From assembly GCA_019307815.1 (NCBI GenBank), contig JAFDIV010000001.1:124001-188000 (forward strand): a stretch of DNA of 64,000 nt, read 5' to 3'. The stretch comes from Deltaproteobacteria bacterium. GTDB lineage: Bacteria; Desulfobacterota; DSM-4660; Desulfatiglandales; Desulfatiglandaceae. Both the position numbers and the translations under genes were made by a program. Every line of letters begins with the position of its first letter. Position 1 is the stretch's first letter. Positions 32,045 to 41,334 of the stretch are shown here, piece by piece. The notes beneath the pieces were generated by a model that saw only the letters and a list, made by a program, of their open reading frames with translations, was not told the DNA's origin and did no database searches.

Positions 32045-32613
32045 TCCTGGTGATAGATAACTACGATTCCTTTACCTATAACCTCGTCCAGATGTTTGGG
32101 GCAATGGGGCAGGATGTGGTGGTAAAGCGCAATGACCACATAAGGCTTGATGAAATGGAGGAATTGAGGCCGTCGGCCCTTGTGATCTCTCCTGGGCCTT
32201 GTACACCAAAGGAGGCGGGTATTTCTGTGGAAGCGGTGCGCTGGTTTGCCCCAAAGATCCCTGTACTGGGGGTGTGTCTAGGCCATCAGGCCATTGCCAC
32301 TGCCTTTGGCTGCAAGGTGGTAAAGGCTCCACGAATCATGCATGGCAAGACCTCAGCGGTCTTACATGACGGAAAAGGTATTTATGAAAACATCCCAAAC
32401 CCATTTGAGGCGACTAGGTATCATTCCCTCATTGTGGATAAGAGCTCGCTTAATGATCTTCTTGTGGTGAGCGCCTGGACTGAGGAGGGAGAGGTTATGG
32501 GACTGAGGCATTGTCACCATAACGTGGAGGGAGTGCAGTTTCACCCGGAGTCCATACTAACACCAGAGGGGAGGCGGATTGTGGAAAATTTCATTCGACA
32601 AAATGGTCTTTGA
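32041..32613 (+). CDS. trpG: Anthranilate synthase component II (glutamine amidotransferase)
   Basis: 190 residues, stand-alone class I amidotransferase: LVIDNYDSFTYNLVQMFG, SPGPCTPKEAGIS, VLGVCLGHQAIATAFG (catalytic Cys), HNVEGVQFHPESILT (catalytic His/Glu). It supplies ammonia to TrpE; whether it also serves an aminodeoxychorismate synthase is open. Start ATG is inside the trpE stop (ATGA). A 134-nt gap follows before trpD. Confidence 0.95.
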   Translation: MILVIDNYDSFTYNLVQMFGAMGQDVVVKRNDHIRLDEMEELRPSALVISPGPCTPKEAGISVEAVRWFAPKIPVLGVCLGHQAIATAFGCKVVKAPRIMHGKTSAVLHDGKGIYENIPNPFEATRYHSLIVDKSSLNDLLVVSAWTEEGEVMGLRHCHHNVEGVQFHPESILTPEGRRIVENFIRQNGL

Positions 32614-32747
32614 CAGGGGGCAATAGATGCCCAGAGGAAAGGAGGGATAAGATGTGGCAGAAGGATAAGAGCAACCTCAGGCCATGAGACATCTTTAGCA
32701 TATTTAGAAATCCACTTTAAGCTCAAGAACAAAAAAGGAGGGGGGTC

Positions 32748-33830
32748 ATGAAAATTAAGGAAGCCATTTCAAAGGTAGTAAAAGGGGAAGACCTGTCAGA
32801 ACCTGAGATGCAGGAGGTCATGGATCAGATCATATCGGGTAAGGCCACGCCTGCCCAGATCGGTTCCTTTATCACGGCTCTCAGGATGAAGGGGGAGACT
32901 GTGGAGGAAATCACAGGGGCGGCCAAGGCCATGAGGGCCAAGGCGAGGAAAGTGCGGGTCAATAACGGTCTTATCAATATTGATCGGGATGAAATCAATA
33001 TTGATGATGAGACCATCCTTGATACCTGCGGTACTGGAGGGGATAGTACAAGCACCTTTAATGTGTCCACTGCCACTGCCTTTGTGGCAGCAGGGGCAGG
33101 AGTCAAGGTAGCCAAGCACGGCAACCGGGCCGTATCCAGCCTCTGTGGCAGTGCTGATGTGCTAGAGGCCCTGGGGGTGAAGCTGGAGATCAATGAGGCC
33201 CTTGTGGAGCAGTGTATCCGGGAGATCGGTATCGGCTTTCTCTATGCCCCCCTTTTCCATGGGGCCATGAAATATGCGGCAGGACCCAGGCGGGAGATAG
33301 GGCTCAGGACCATCTTCAACCTCCTTGGTCCGCTCACTAATCCGGCCAGTGCCACGGTGCAGGTCCTTGGTGTCTATTCCCCGCATCTCACAGAAAAGAT
33401 AGCGCAGGTACTTGGGAGACTGGGAACAAGGGAGGCCTTTGTGGTCTGTGGTGAGGGGACCTTTGATGAGATAAGCATCTGCGGGGTTACGTGGGTGTCA
33501 CACCTGAAAGGAGGGGCTGTGAAAACATTCCAGATTACCCCGGAGCAATTCGGGTTGAACCGGGCCTCGCCTGAGTCCATCAAGGGGGGAAATGCGCGAC
33601 AAAATGCCCAAATTATAAGAGAAATCCTCAGCGGGGAAAAGGGCCCCAGAAGGGACGTGGTGGTTCTAAACGCAGCAGTGGCCTTTGTGGCAGCAGGGCT
33701 GGACAATGACTTTGACTCGGGAATGGAAAGGGCGAGGGATTCCATTGACTCTGGCCGGGCAAAAGAAAAGCTCGACTCCCTCGTCCGCTTCACACAACAG
33801 TGTGGGCACTTTGTACGGGCTGAACTCTAG
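32748..33830 (+). CDS. trpD: Anthranilate phosphoribosyltransferase
   Basis: 360 residues, slightly longer than the usual 330-345. The PRPP-binding glycine loop is [23 protein letters not shown], followed by [49 protein letters not shown] and [17 protein letters not shown]. The extra length is an insertion near residues 69-90 ([15 protein letters not shown]). It starts behind AAAGGAGGGGGGTC and ends 14 nt before trpC. Confidence 0.96.
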   Translation: MKIKEAISKVVKGEDLSEPEMQEVMDQIISGKATPAQIGSFITALRMKGETVEEITGAAKAMRAKARKVRVNNGLINIDRDEINIDDETILDTCGTGGDSTSTFNVSTATAFVAAGAGVKVAKHGNRAVSSLCGSADVLEALGVKLEINEALVEQCIREIGIGFLYAPLFHGAMKYAAGPRREIGLRTIFNLLGPLTNPASATVQVLGVYSPHLTEKIAQVLGRLGTREAFVVCGEGTFDEISICGVTWVSHLKGGAVKTFQITPEQFGLNRASPESIKGGNARQNAQIIREILSGEKGPRRDVVVLNAAVAFVAAGLDNDFDSGMERARDSIDSGRAKEKLDSLVRFTQQCGHFVRAEL

Positions 33831-33844
33831 GGGTCTTGGATACA

Positions 33845-34660
33845 ATGAATGCGCACCTGAAAAAGATATTGGCCGAGAAACGCCGCGAGGTGAACCGCAT
33901 CAGGAAGCAAGGGATTCCGGTTGTATGGCACGGGGATATGCCTTCTATTCGGGATTTCCCGTATGCAATCTCAAGCCCTCACAAGGTGGGCCTGATAGCT
34001 GAGATAAAGTTTGCCTCTCCAACAGCGGGCAGGATTTGCCAGGCCACTGACCCTGTCCACATTGCCAGGCTCTATGAGGGACACGGCGCAGCGGCCATTT
34101 CCTATTTGACAGACAAGCGGTTTTTCGGCGGGGATTTGAGAGGGCTTCCCCGAATCAAGACCGTGGTCTCATTACCCATATTGCGCAAGGATTTTATCAT
34201 AGATGAGGTTCAGGTGGTGGAGTCTGCGGTCTATGGGGCGGACGCTGTCCTGCTTATTGCCCGTATCCTGTCCAAGGTACAGCTCAAGGACCTGGTTGAG
34301 GCGGCAAAGGCGCTTCATATGTGTCCGCTTGTGGAAGTCCATGATGCCCGGGACCTGGACAAGGCCCTTTCCTGCGGGGCAGAGATCATCGGGATCAATA
34401 ACCGCAACCTGGATACCTTTGAAGTGGATCTCAATACCACTTTCACCCTTCGGCCCATGGTGCCGGAGGAATGCATTGTAGTAAGCGAAAGTGGCATCGG
34501 CAGCGCAGAAGAGGTAAGGCGACTTGGGGAGGCAGGGGTCCACGCAGTCTTAGTGGGTACGGCCATTATGAAGGCCCAGGATATGGAAGGGAAGGTGAGA
34601 GAACTTGCAAGTGCTGGAGGGATGCCCCTTGGTTCGGGTCAAGGTCTGCGGCATAACTAA
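33845..34660 (+). CDS. trpC: Indole-3-glycerol phosphate synthase
   Basis: 271 residues from ATG 33845 (MNAHLKKILAEKRREV), chosen over TTG 33836 because of spacing to AGGGG. TIM-barrel motifs: GLIAEIKFASPTAGRI (catalytic Lys/Glu region), ISYLTDKRFFGGDL, LPILRKDFIIDEVQVVES, ADAVLLIARIL, PLVEVHDARDLDKAL, IIGINNRNLDTFEVDL and VVSESGIGSAEEV. Usual SPS is SPT here. It overlaps trpF by about 32 nt. Confidence 0.95.
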   Translation: MNAHLKKILAEKRREVNRIRKQGIPVVWHGDMPSIRDFPYAISSPHKVGLIAEIKFASPTAGRICQATDPVHIARLYEGHGAAAISYLTDKRFFGGDLRGLPRIKTVVSLPILRKDFIIDEVQVVESAVYGADAVLLIARILSKVQLKDLVEAAKALHMCPLVEVHDARDLDKALSCGAEIIGINNRNLDTFEVDLNTTFTLRPMVPEECIVVSESGIGSAEEVRRLGEAGVHAVLVGTAIMKAQDMEGKVRELASAGGMPLGSGQGLRHN

Positions 34661-35270
34661 CCTAACTGACGCAATGATTGCTGCAGAGCTAGGTGCCCAC
34701 GGCCTGGGGTTCATATTTGCGCCCAGTCCACGTAGGGTGAGCCCTGAGGCGGCACAAAATATCATCAAAAGGCTTCCGCCTTTTGTGCAGGCAGTAGGGG
34801 TGTTTGTCAATGAGAACCCAGGCAGGATAAAGGAGATCATGGACTATTGCGGCCTGGACCTTGTCCAACTCCACGGAGAAGAATCTCCTGATATGTGCAA
34901 GGCCCTGATGCCAAGGTGCATTAAGGCCATAAGGATTGGCACCAAGGTAAATCTCAAGTTACTCCAGGGTTACGAAGGAAAGGTGCGGGCCCTGCTTCTT
35001 GATACCCATTTCCACAAGATAAGAGGGGGCACGGGTGAAGTGTTTGACTGGCGTCTTGCAGCGCATGCCAAGGGGGCAGGCCTGCCCATTATCCTGGCAG
35101 GGGGCCTCAATCCAGGCAATGTAAAAGAGGCGGTTGAGAAGGTTAAACCGATGGGCGTTGATGTAAACAGTGGGGTGGAGCAGAGACCTGGTAAAAAGAG
35201 CCCCATGCTTTTGGAAGAGTTCATGAACAAGATAAGGGAGATTAACCACGAGGACCAGACATATGGATAG
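34629..35270 (+). CDS. trpF: Phosphoribosylanthranilate isomerase
   Basis: About 213 residues. TTG 34629 gives MVRVKVCGITNLTDA, the normal TrpF N-terminus with catalytic Cys, and has CTGGAGGG 7 nt upstream; the track start at TTG 34605 is less likely. The rest is typical: GFIFAPSPRRVSPEAA, VGVFVNE, LVQLHGEESP, RALLLDTHFHKIRGGTGEVFDW (catalytic Asp), PIILAGGLNPGNV, GVDVNSGVE. It overlaps trpB by 8 nt. Confidence 0.95.
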   Translation: MVRVKVCGITNLTDAMIAAELGAHGLGFIFAPSPRRVSPEAAQNIIKRLPPFVQAVGVFVNENPGRIKEIMDYCGLDLVQLHGEESPDMCKALMPRCIKAIRIGTKVNLKLLQGYEGKVRALLLDTHFHKIRGGTGEVFDWRLAAHAKGAGLPIILAGGLNPGNVKEAVEKVKPMGVDVNSGVEQRPGKKSPMLLEEFMNKIREINHEDQTYG

Positions 35271-36489
35271 AGCAGGTTATTACGGACAGTTTGGAGGGGC
35301 CTTTATTCCTGAGACCCTGTTTTCCACCATTGAGGAGCTTGCTCGACAGTTCCGTGAAGCCAGAGAAGACTCTTCATTTTGGAGACAATATGAGGAAATC
35401 CTGTCCACCTATTCCTGCAGGCCTACTCCCCTTACCTTTGCCCAAAACCTGACCAGACATTTTGGTACTTCCCGCATCTATGTAAAACGTGAGGACCTCA
35501 ACCACACGGGAGCCCACAAGCTCAACAACGTCATTGGCCAGGGCCTTTTGGCCAAGAGGATGGGAAAGACCAGGGTCATTGCAGAGACAGGGGCAGGACA
35601 ACACGGGGTGGCCACGGCCACCATGGCAGCGCGGTTTGGCCTTCGCTGTACCATTTATATGGGAGAAGTGGATATGGAAAGGCAGAGACCCAATGTCTTC
35701 TGGATGGAACAATTGGGCGCAGAGGTGGTCCCGGTAAAGGACGGCACGGCGACCCTAAAGGACGCCATCAATGAGGCCCTGCGAGACTGGGTAACCAATA
35801 TGGATCACACCCATTATGTCCTTGGTACGGCCTGCGGTCCCCATCCTTTTCCTGAGATGGTCTCCTATTTTCAGTCCATCATCGGCAAAGAGGCACGCAC
35901 ACAGATTATGGAGCGGGAGGGAAGACTGCCCAGCCGGGTTTATGCCTGCGTGGGCGGGGGGTCCAATGCCCTGGGAATCTTTAGTGGTTTTATGGACGAC
36001 CCTGTGGAGCTTGTTGGCGTGGAGGCAGGAGGAAAGGGGCTTGACACAGGGCTTCACGCCAGCCGCCTTGCATCAAGGGATGGGAGCATTGGTGTGGCTC
36101 ATGGATACAAGAGCTACTTTCTCCAGGATGGAGAGGGTCAGATGAGAAAAACCCATAGTGTAGCAGCCGGCCTGGACTATGTGGGGGTATCCCCTTTACT
36201 TTCATGGCTAAAGGAAAAGGGACGCATCCGATTTGAGGCGGCTACGGACTGGGAGGTGCTGGAGGCCTTTTCCCTCACGGTGAGGAAAGAGGGACTGGTT
36301 CCTGCGCTGGAATCGGCCCATGCCTTTTCTCAGGCCTTCAAAGAGCTGCCTCATATGTCACACCATGATATTGTGCTGATCAATCTCTCGGGCCGCGGAG
36401 ACAAGGATATCTTTACGGTAGCAGATGCCTTGAATGATCCGGAATGGAAGGCCTTTATCCAAAATAAGGCGGGCAGCTATGGAGCTTGA
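35263..36489 (+). CDS. trpB: Tryptophan synthase beta subunit
   Basis: 408 residues, TrpB1-type: YYGQFGGAFIPETL, KREDLNHTGAHKLNNVIGQGLLA (PLP-Lys in HKLNN), AETGAGQHGVATATMAARFG, GLRCTIYMGEVDMERQ, CVGGGSNALGIFSGF (phosphate loop), HSVAAGLDYVGVSP and LINLSGRGDKDIFTV. It joins indole and serine and pairs with TrpA. It overlaps trpA by 11 nt. Confidence 0.97.
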   Translation: MDRAGYYGQFGGAFIPETLFSTIEELARQFREAREDSSFWRQYEEILSTYSCRPTPLTFAQNLTRHFGTSRIYVKREDLNHTGAHKLNNVIGQGLLAKRMGKTRVIAETGAGQHGVATATMAARFGLRCTIYMGEVDMERQRPNVFWMEQLGAEVVPVKDGTATLKDAINEALRDWVTNMDHTHYVLGTACGPHPFPEMVSYFQSIIGKEARTQIMEREGRLPSRVYACVGGGSNALGIFSGFMDDPVELVGVEAGGKGLDTGLHASRLASRDGSIGVAHGYKSYFLQDGEGQMRKTHSVAAGLDYVGVSPLLSWLKEKGRIRFEAATDWEVLEAFSLTVRKEGLVPALESAHAFSQAFKELPHMSHHDIVLINLSGRGDKDIFTVADALNDPEWKAFIQNKAGSYGA

Positions 36490-37243
36490 ATCTTATATCA
36501 GGGACAGATGCAGAGAAAAGGGGATCCTGCTCATGACCCATATTATGCTTGGATACCCCTCATTTGAGGAGTGCTTCCACATAATAGAGGCAATGGTCAA
36601 GGCCGGAGCTGATCTCATGGAGCTCCAAATACCCTTTTCCGAGCCCATTGCAGACGGGCCCACAATCCTAAGGGCCAACCAGGTGGCCCTGGAAAACGGA
36701 GTAGGCGTGGAGAAATGCCTTGATTTTGCCGCTGATGTGGCCAATACTTTTGAAATTCCTTTTCTAATTATGACGTACTTCAATATTGTCTTTAGATATG
36801 GACTGAATTCATTTATATCTGCCATGGCGGATAATAAGCTTCAGGGTGCTATTATTGCTGATCTTCCCCCTGAAGAGGCGGGTGATTACCTTCGGGCCAT
36901 GAAAGACGCAAATCTCCATCCCATATTTATGTTTTCACCCACTACCGGTGATGAACGAATGCGCCATATCGCATCCCTGGGCAGGGGATTCATATACTGT
37001 GTTGCACGAAAGGGTGTGACAGGGGCCCGGACCAATTTTTCTGAAGGGCTGGCCCACTACCTTGCCCGCTGCCGCAGGGCCACCTCTTTGCCCCTTGCCG
37101 TGGGCTTTGGTGTGAAAGAAAAGAGGGACGTGAGCTTTTTACGAGGAAGGGCCCACATTGCCGTAATCGGCTCCCAGGCTATACGTGTCATTGAGGAGCA
37201 AGGGATTCACGGTGTAGAGAGTTTTATAAAAGGGCTGCGCTAA
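36479..37243 (+). CDS. trpA: Tryptophan synthase alpha subunit
   Basis: 254 residues from ATG 36479, inside the end of trpB. The catalytic Glu is in LMELQIPFSEPIADGPTI and the Asp follows in ADGP. IIADLPPEEAGDYL, YCVARKGVTGARTNF and PLAVGFGVKEKRDV form the phosphate site. FSEPIADGP and HIMLGYPSFEECF depart somewhat from the common FSDPLADGP and A-Y-I-T-A-G-D-P, so this belongs to a divergent TrpA clade. It cleaves indole-glycerol phosphate to indole. It is followed 10 nt later by a transporter gene. Confidence 0.93.
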   Translation: MELESYIRDRCREKGILLMTHIMLGYPSFEECFHIIEAMVKAGADLMELQIPFSEPIADGPTILRANQVALENGVGVEKCLDFAADVANTFEIPFLIMTYFNIVFRYGLNSFISAMADNKLQGAIIADLPPEEAGDYLRAMKDANLHPIFMFSPTTGDERMRHIASLGRGFIYCVARKGVTGARTNFSEGLAHYLARCRRATSLPLAVGFGVKEKRDVSFLRGRAHIAVIGSQAIRVIEEQGIHGVESFIKGLR

Positions 37244-37253
37244 GGAATTTTGA

Positions 37254-38687
37254 ATGATTCCCGGCAAAATAATTGAGACCATAATAGTCATGGCCTACTT
37301 CCTGACCATGCTCTTTTTTGGTTGGAGGGGTCGGAAGCAATCTGCAGAATCTTATTGGATCGCGGAGCGTAGATATTCTGCCACCCGGATAACCATATCA
37401 TTGGTGGCGACCATTTTCGGGGCATCTTCTACTATCGGGATAATTGGCTTGGGCTATGCCAGGGGGCTCACAGGTGCCTGGTGGTCATTGATGGGGGGTA
37501 TTGCCTTAATTCCCTTTGCCCTTTTTCTGGCCTCTCGTGTACGGGCTTCCAACGCATATACCCTTCCGGACATATTAAAGAAGGCTTATGGTGAAAAGGT
37601 TTCAATGCCGGCAGGTATTGTGATTGCAGTGGCATGGTGCGGCGTGATAGCAGCTCAATTGGTAGCCGGGGGCCGGCTTGTGGCAGGGTTGTTTTCAGTG
37701 GACTTCCAGGTTGCCCTTTTTGCAGTGGCAGTTGTCTTTACAGCGTATACTTTTTGGGGTGGGCAGCTTTCTGTGATCAGGACCGATTTCTGGCAGTTTA
37801 TGTTTTTCGGCGCAGGGTTTCTGATTGCATTGGCATTCCTATTATTATCCCTTTCCTCCACGCCTGTGCCTTGGTGGAAAAATATCCCGGTGGGGCACTG
37901 GCGATTTCCCGTTTCTTCCTCATTCGGGTGGTATGACGTGTTGGTCTATTACCCGCTCATCGTGGGGCTGCCCTATCTTGTTGGACCTGACATATACTCA
38001 AGAGTACTCTGTGCAAAAAGCGGCCAGGCAGCCAAAAAGGCCGCCCTCAATGCCGCCGTCATTGTTATGCCCTTGTCCTTTCTCCTGGCCCTTTTTGGCC
38101 TCCTGGCCAGAGCCAAATTTCACGGGATACCAGCCGATGCCGCATTGCCAAAGGTCTTGGCCGCTTGTATCCCCACCGGGTTGAAGGGGCTCGTGGCAGT
38201 GGGCTTTCTCAGTGCCATTATGTCATCAGCCGATACTTGCCTCATCTCTGCCTCCACCATACTGGCCCTAAACGTGTTCCGCCCGGTTTACGGTGGTAAT
38301 ACCGGGCAGTATCTAAAAGTCACCAGGTGGGGGGTTGTGTTACTGGGGACCATATCCTGGCTCATCGCAAGCCAGGAGCAAGGGATCATCTCCTCCCTGC
38401 TTCTTGGCTATACCGTATTTGTAGGTGGTATTGTAATGCCCATCCTGGGCACCTTTTTTCAAGAGCGCTTGAGGATTACCCCAAAGGCTGCCTTCTGGGC
38501 GGTTATAATCGGGGGTGGCACTGCCATTGCAGGAAAGGTAAGTGGTGGGCTGGCAATGAAAACACTTCTTACAGGACATGGCCAGGTGTTTCTGAGAGAA
38601 GTCCTGGGACCTCAGTATATGAGCATCTTCCCAATCCTTTTGTCTGTATCTGTCTTGCTGTTGATAAGCAGGATAAACCGAACGTGA
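37254..38687 (+). CDS. Sodium:solute symporter (SSS) family transporter
   Basis: 477 residues with about 12-13 hydrophobic helices. N-terminal IIETIIVMAYFLTMLFFGWRGRK, then SAESYWIAERRYSATRITIS, FGASSTIGIIGLGYARGL and GLVAVGFLSAIMSSADTCLISAS, the SSS sodium-site region. It lies 10 nt behind trpA, so it is very likely part of the trp operon. Import of Trp or another aromatic compound is suggested by the position and by the shared attenuator. The family itself spans sugars, proline, pantothenate and carboxylates. Confidence 0.85.
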   Translation: MIPGKIIETIIVMAYFLTMLFFGWRGRKQSAESYWIAERRYSATRITISLVATIFGASSTIGIIGLGYARGLTGAWWSLMGGIALIPFALFLASRVRASNAYTLPDILKKAYGEKVSMPAGIVIAVAWCGVIAAQLVAGGRLVAGLFSVDFQVALFAVAVVFTAYTFWGGQLSVIRTDFWQFMFFGAGFLIALAFLLLSLSSTPVPWWKNIPVGHWRFPVSSSFGWYDVLVYYPLIVGLPYLVGPDIYSRVLCAKSGQAAKKAALNAAVIVMPLSFLLALFGLLARAKFHGIPADAALPKVLAACIPTGLKGLVAVGFLSAIMSSADTCLISASTILALNVFRPVYGGNTGQYLKVTRWGVVLLGTISWLIASQEQGIISSLLLGYTVFVGGIVMPILGTFFQERLRITPKAAFWAVIIGGGTAIAGKVSGGLAMKTLLTGHGQVFLREVLGPQYMSIFPILLSVSVLLLISRINRT

Positions 38688-38769
38688 TCTATGTTTAGGT
38701 TCTGTCATGAGCCGGCACAATTCCGGCCGGGGAATCTATTGACCCGAAAAGGAACTTAGGGAGGGGGTT

Positions 38770-39708
38770 ATGCGAGAGGTGGAGAACATAGCCATAATAG
38801 GAGCAGGGGCACTAGGGTCTTTTTATGCCAGCAAGTTATATGAGATGCACCCAGAGGCAGTCTCCCTTATTGCAAAGGGGGATCGATACCGCGCGCTCGA
38901 AAGAGAAGGACTGGTGATTAACGGAAAACCCTACTCTTTCCGACTGATGGATCCCAATGGAAATCCTTCACCTCCTGACCTGATAATTATAGCGGTGAAG
39001 CATCATCACCTTCCCCAGGCCATTATGGATATAAAGAATCTGGTGGGCGATGAGACACAGATTCTCTCGGTGATGAACGGGATCGACAGCGAAGAGCAAA
39101 TAGCGGCCACCTACGGCATGGACCGGGTTATATATGGCGTAGCCTTAGGGATTGATGCGGTGAGACAGGGCAACAGGATCACCTATAGCAAAGAAGGGAC
39201 GCTTTTCTTTGGTGAGGCGAAAAATACCCCGCCTGCAGATAGAATAATGGCGGTAAAGGGCTTATTTGATAGAGCCGGGATCGTCTGTGAGATCCCAGAA
39301 GACATGATTCGAGTTCTGTGGTGGAAATTTATGATCAATGTGGGAGTTAACCAAATGTCCGCAGTACTGAGGGCCCCATACGGGGTCTTTCAAAGAGTCA
39401 AGGAAGCAGCCGAATTGATGGAAGCGGCTATGCAAGAGGTGATGGCGCTGAGTGAAGCGGCAGGCGTGGATTTGCGAAAAGAAGATATTGAGGACTGGTA
39501 TGAGATCATGTCGGGTCTCTCACCAACGGGCAAGACCTCCATGCTCCAGGATGTAGAAGCAGGGAGGAAGACAGAAGTGGAGATGTTTGCAGGCCGCGTT
39601 ATCAAGCTGGGCCAAAAGTACGATATCCCCACCCATGTGAACGACCTCATTTTTAAGATCATCAAGGTGTTTGAAAATTCGGCGGCCCAGATCCCGAAGG
39701 GTTCCTGA
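38770..39708 (+). CDS. Ketopantoate reductase-like (PanE/ApbA) protein
   Basis: 312 residues. NADP-binding IAIIGAGALGSFYASKLYE at the N-terminus. The PanE C-terminal domain has VLWWKFMINVGVNQMSAVL (catalytic Lys/Asn) and GKTSMLQDVEAGRKTEVEMFAG (the PSMxxDxxxGRxTExD pattern). The classical enzyme reduces ketopantoate for pantothenate synthesis; paralogues act on other 2-oxo acids. It is 82 nt behind the transporter, with its own Shine-Dalgarno (GGGAGGGGG). No other pan gene is nearby, so I do not give a symbol. Confidence 0.85.
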   Translation: MREVENIAIIGAGALGSFYASKLYEMHPEAVSLIAKGDRYRALEREGLVINGKPYSFRLMDPNGNPSPPDLIIIAVKHHHLPQAIMDIKNLVGDETQILSVMNGIDSEEQIAATYGMDRVIYGVALGIDAVRQGNRITYSKEGTLFFGEAKNTPPADRIMAVKGLFDRAGIVCEIPEDMIRVLWWKFMINVGVNQMSAVLRAPYGVFQRVKEAAELMEAAMQEVMALSEAAGVDLRKEDIEDWYEIMSGLSPTGKTSMLQDVEAGRKTEVEMFAGRVIKLGQKYDIPTHVNDLIFKIIKVFENSAAQIPKGS

Positions 39709-39774
39709 TGTGAGCCCTTGACTGGGGGCAATGTGTCCAAAGTGTTTGGAAGCTAGCTCATTACTCGGCGGGCA

Positions 39775-40221
39775 TCATTTTCGGCCCTTGTGCTTTCCCT
39801 TACCTTTCCCTTTTGACTTACCCTTGCTAGTGTAACCGTCATGATAAAGGTCCTGGCTGTTTTTGAGGGCATGGAACTCTCTTGACCCGGGTTTTATGCC
39901 TAGGCTTTTGGCGATAATTCCCCAGCCCTTTCCCCTGTGGGCCCTGTAGGCCTCCAACACCTGGTCTACAGGCCTCTCCGACATCTCCCCCATCCGAAAC
40001 ACCATATAGGCGTCCGAGGGTCTTTCCACATTTGTGAGCACGGTCCGGATTTCCAGGTCTCCGATGTGAAAACGAGCAGCAAGCAGGGCCTTGAAACCAG
40101 ATGGGTCTGCCTCGGCCCTTATGTTGAAATCTTCTATCCAGTCAAAATCCCCTGCTGCGGCCGTAGACAAAAAAACAGTGATTACCACGATGCTCAGAGA
40201 TAAGACTTTCAGTATCCTCAT
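39775..40221 (-). CDS. Secreted protein with GxGWGxIAKxLG motif and basic tail
   Basis: 148 residues. Signal peptide VLSLSIVVITVFLSTAAAGDF with an A-x-A-type cleavage site. The middle contains VLEAYRAHRGKGWGIIAKSLGIKPGSREFHALK. The C-terminus is almost pure Lys/Gly/Ser (KGKSKGKGKGKHKGRK). The GWGxIAxxLG segment recurs in the divergently transcribed gene at 40561, so the two are distant paralogues. Function is unknown to me. A periplasmic protein with a polyanion- or nucleic-acid-binding tail is a reasonable description. Confidence 0.6.
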   Translation of the reverse strand: MRILKVLSLSIVVITVFLSTAAAGDFDWIEDFNIRAEADPSGFKALLAARFHIGDLEIRTVLTNVERPSDAYMVFRMGEMSERPVDQVLEAYRAHRGKGWGIIAKSLGIKPGSREFHALKNSQDLYHDGYTSKGKSKGKGKGKHKGRK

Positions 40222-40560
40222 TGATTCCTCCTGCCTGGTGGTTATTGGGAGGCGACTCAGACTGAGATTATCCTGTGAACTTCAAACGCTCCATCGGAGC
40301 CCTTGCTAAAGGTCTGACAGAGCCATAAATGAAATCTAACACAAACGTATAATCGACCGAATATTCTTTTCACTTGAAAATGACTTCAACTCACAGGTTC
40401 TTTTTATTTGGTCCGTATTGCTTCTTTTTTCCAGACAAACCAACAAAGGTCTGGAAAGAGAAGAAACCAGGCCTTCGGGTAAACCTTGACCATTCTTTAT
40501 TCGTATAAGACAATGAGTTCCATCCATTAGACGAAATTTCAAAAAAACAGGAGGCCCATC
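40222..40560. other. 339-nt divergent intergenic region
   Basis: It separates the two divergently oriented GWG-motif secreted-protein genes and should hold both promoters. A track ORF on the minus strand (68 codons) has no ribosome site and odd composition, so I leave it out. No clear -35/-10 pair stood out. Confidence 0.35.
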
Positions 40561-41190
40561 ATGAAGGCAAAATACTATGTGTGCATCGCCATATTGGCGT
40601 TTCTAGGTCTTCTTCCTCAGCACCATGCGGGGGCCAAATCTTCAGATGAGGCCCGCCTGGTAGCGATGCAGGAGGAGATGGATGGGGACGCCGCTGTAGA
40701 ACACCACGAGATCCATGTTAGCCGCATTGCCCAGCAGTTTCAAATTGCCCCAGATACGGTAAGACAGTTGCGAAGCTCAGGGCAAGGATGGGGAGAAATC
40801 ACGATTGAGCTTTCCATGGCACAACACCTTTCGAAATTGGATCCGCAGGGTTTCCCCACCATCGAGGATGCCCTAGGCAGGGTAAGGGGCCTAAGGGCGG
40901 ATGGCTTAGGATGGGGCCAAATTGCCCAAGATTTGGGGTTTAAGTTAGGCCCGGTGGTCAGTTCGATCAAAAGTGCCCGTGATGTAACCTTTGGGGTACC
41001 ACCCACCAAACGCCCCATCGCAAAGGGAGCTGAACCACAGGTTGAGGGAAGTGTTCACATTAAGGTAAAACACGTCAGGGAAGCAAAACCCGGATCGAAT
41101 CATCACATAAGGCCTTTACGTGTCACGCGGGTTAAGCTGACACCCGTAAAGCATTTGCGGCCCCACAGACCCATGAGACCAGGCAAGTAG
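40561..41190 (+). CDS. Secreted protein with two GxGWGxI repeats and His/Arg-rich tail
   Basis: 209 residues behind AACAGGAGGCCCATC. Signal peptide YYVCIAILAFLGLLPQHHAGAKS. Two related repeats follow: LRSSGQGWGEITIELSMAQH near residue 70 and LRADGLGWGQIAQDLGFKLGP near residue 115. The tail is rich in His, Arg, Lys and Pro (HHIRPLRVTRVKL, HLRPHRPMRPGK). It is a distant paralogue of the minus-strand neighbour. I do not recognise the family. The motif is short, helical and tryptophan-containing, perhaps a small DNA-binding-like or protein-binding helix pair. Confidence 0.6.
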   Translation: MKAKYYVCIAILAFLGLLPQHHAGAKSSDEARLVAMQEEMDGDAAVEHHEIHVSRIAQQFQIAPDTVRQLRSSGQGWGEITIELSMAQHLSKLDPQGFPTIEDALGRVRGLRADGLGWGQIAQDLGFKLGPVVSSIKSARDVTFGVPPTKRPIAKGAEPQVEGSVHIKVKHVREAKPGSNHHIRPLRVTRVKLTPVKHLRPHRPMRPGK

Positions 41191-41334
41191 CCAGTACACT
41201 ACAATCATTTGATGCGCACTGGAATTGACTCTCCTTTGATGGGTAGCTGATTACCATGGTCTAGTGGAGATACTGTTCGGCCCAATCAATTTATTCTTAA
41301 CAAGCTTTTATTTTCCTATGGAAAGGATCGGAAT

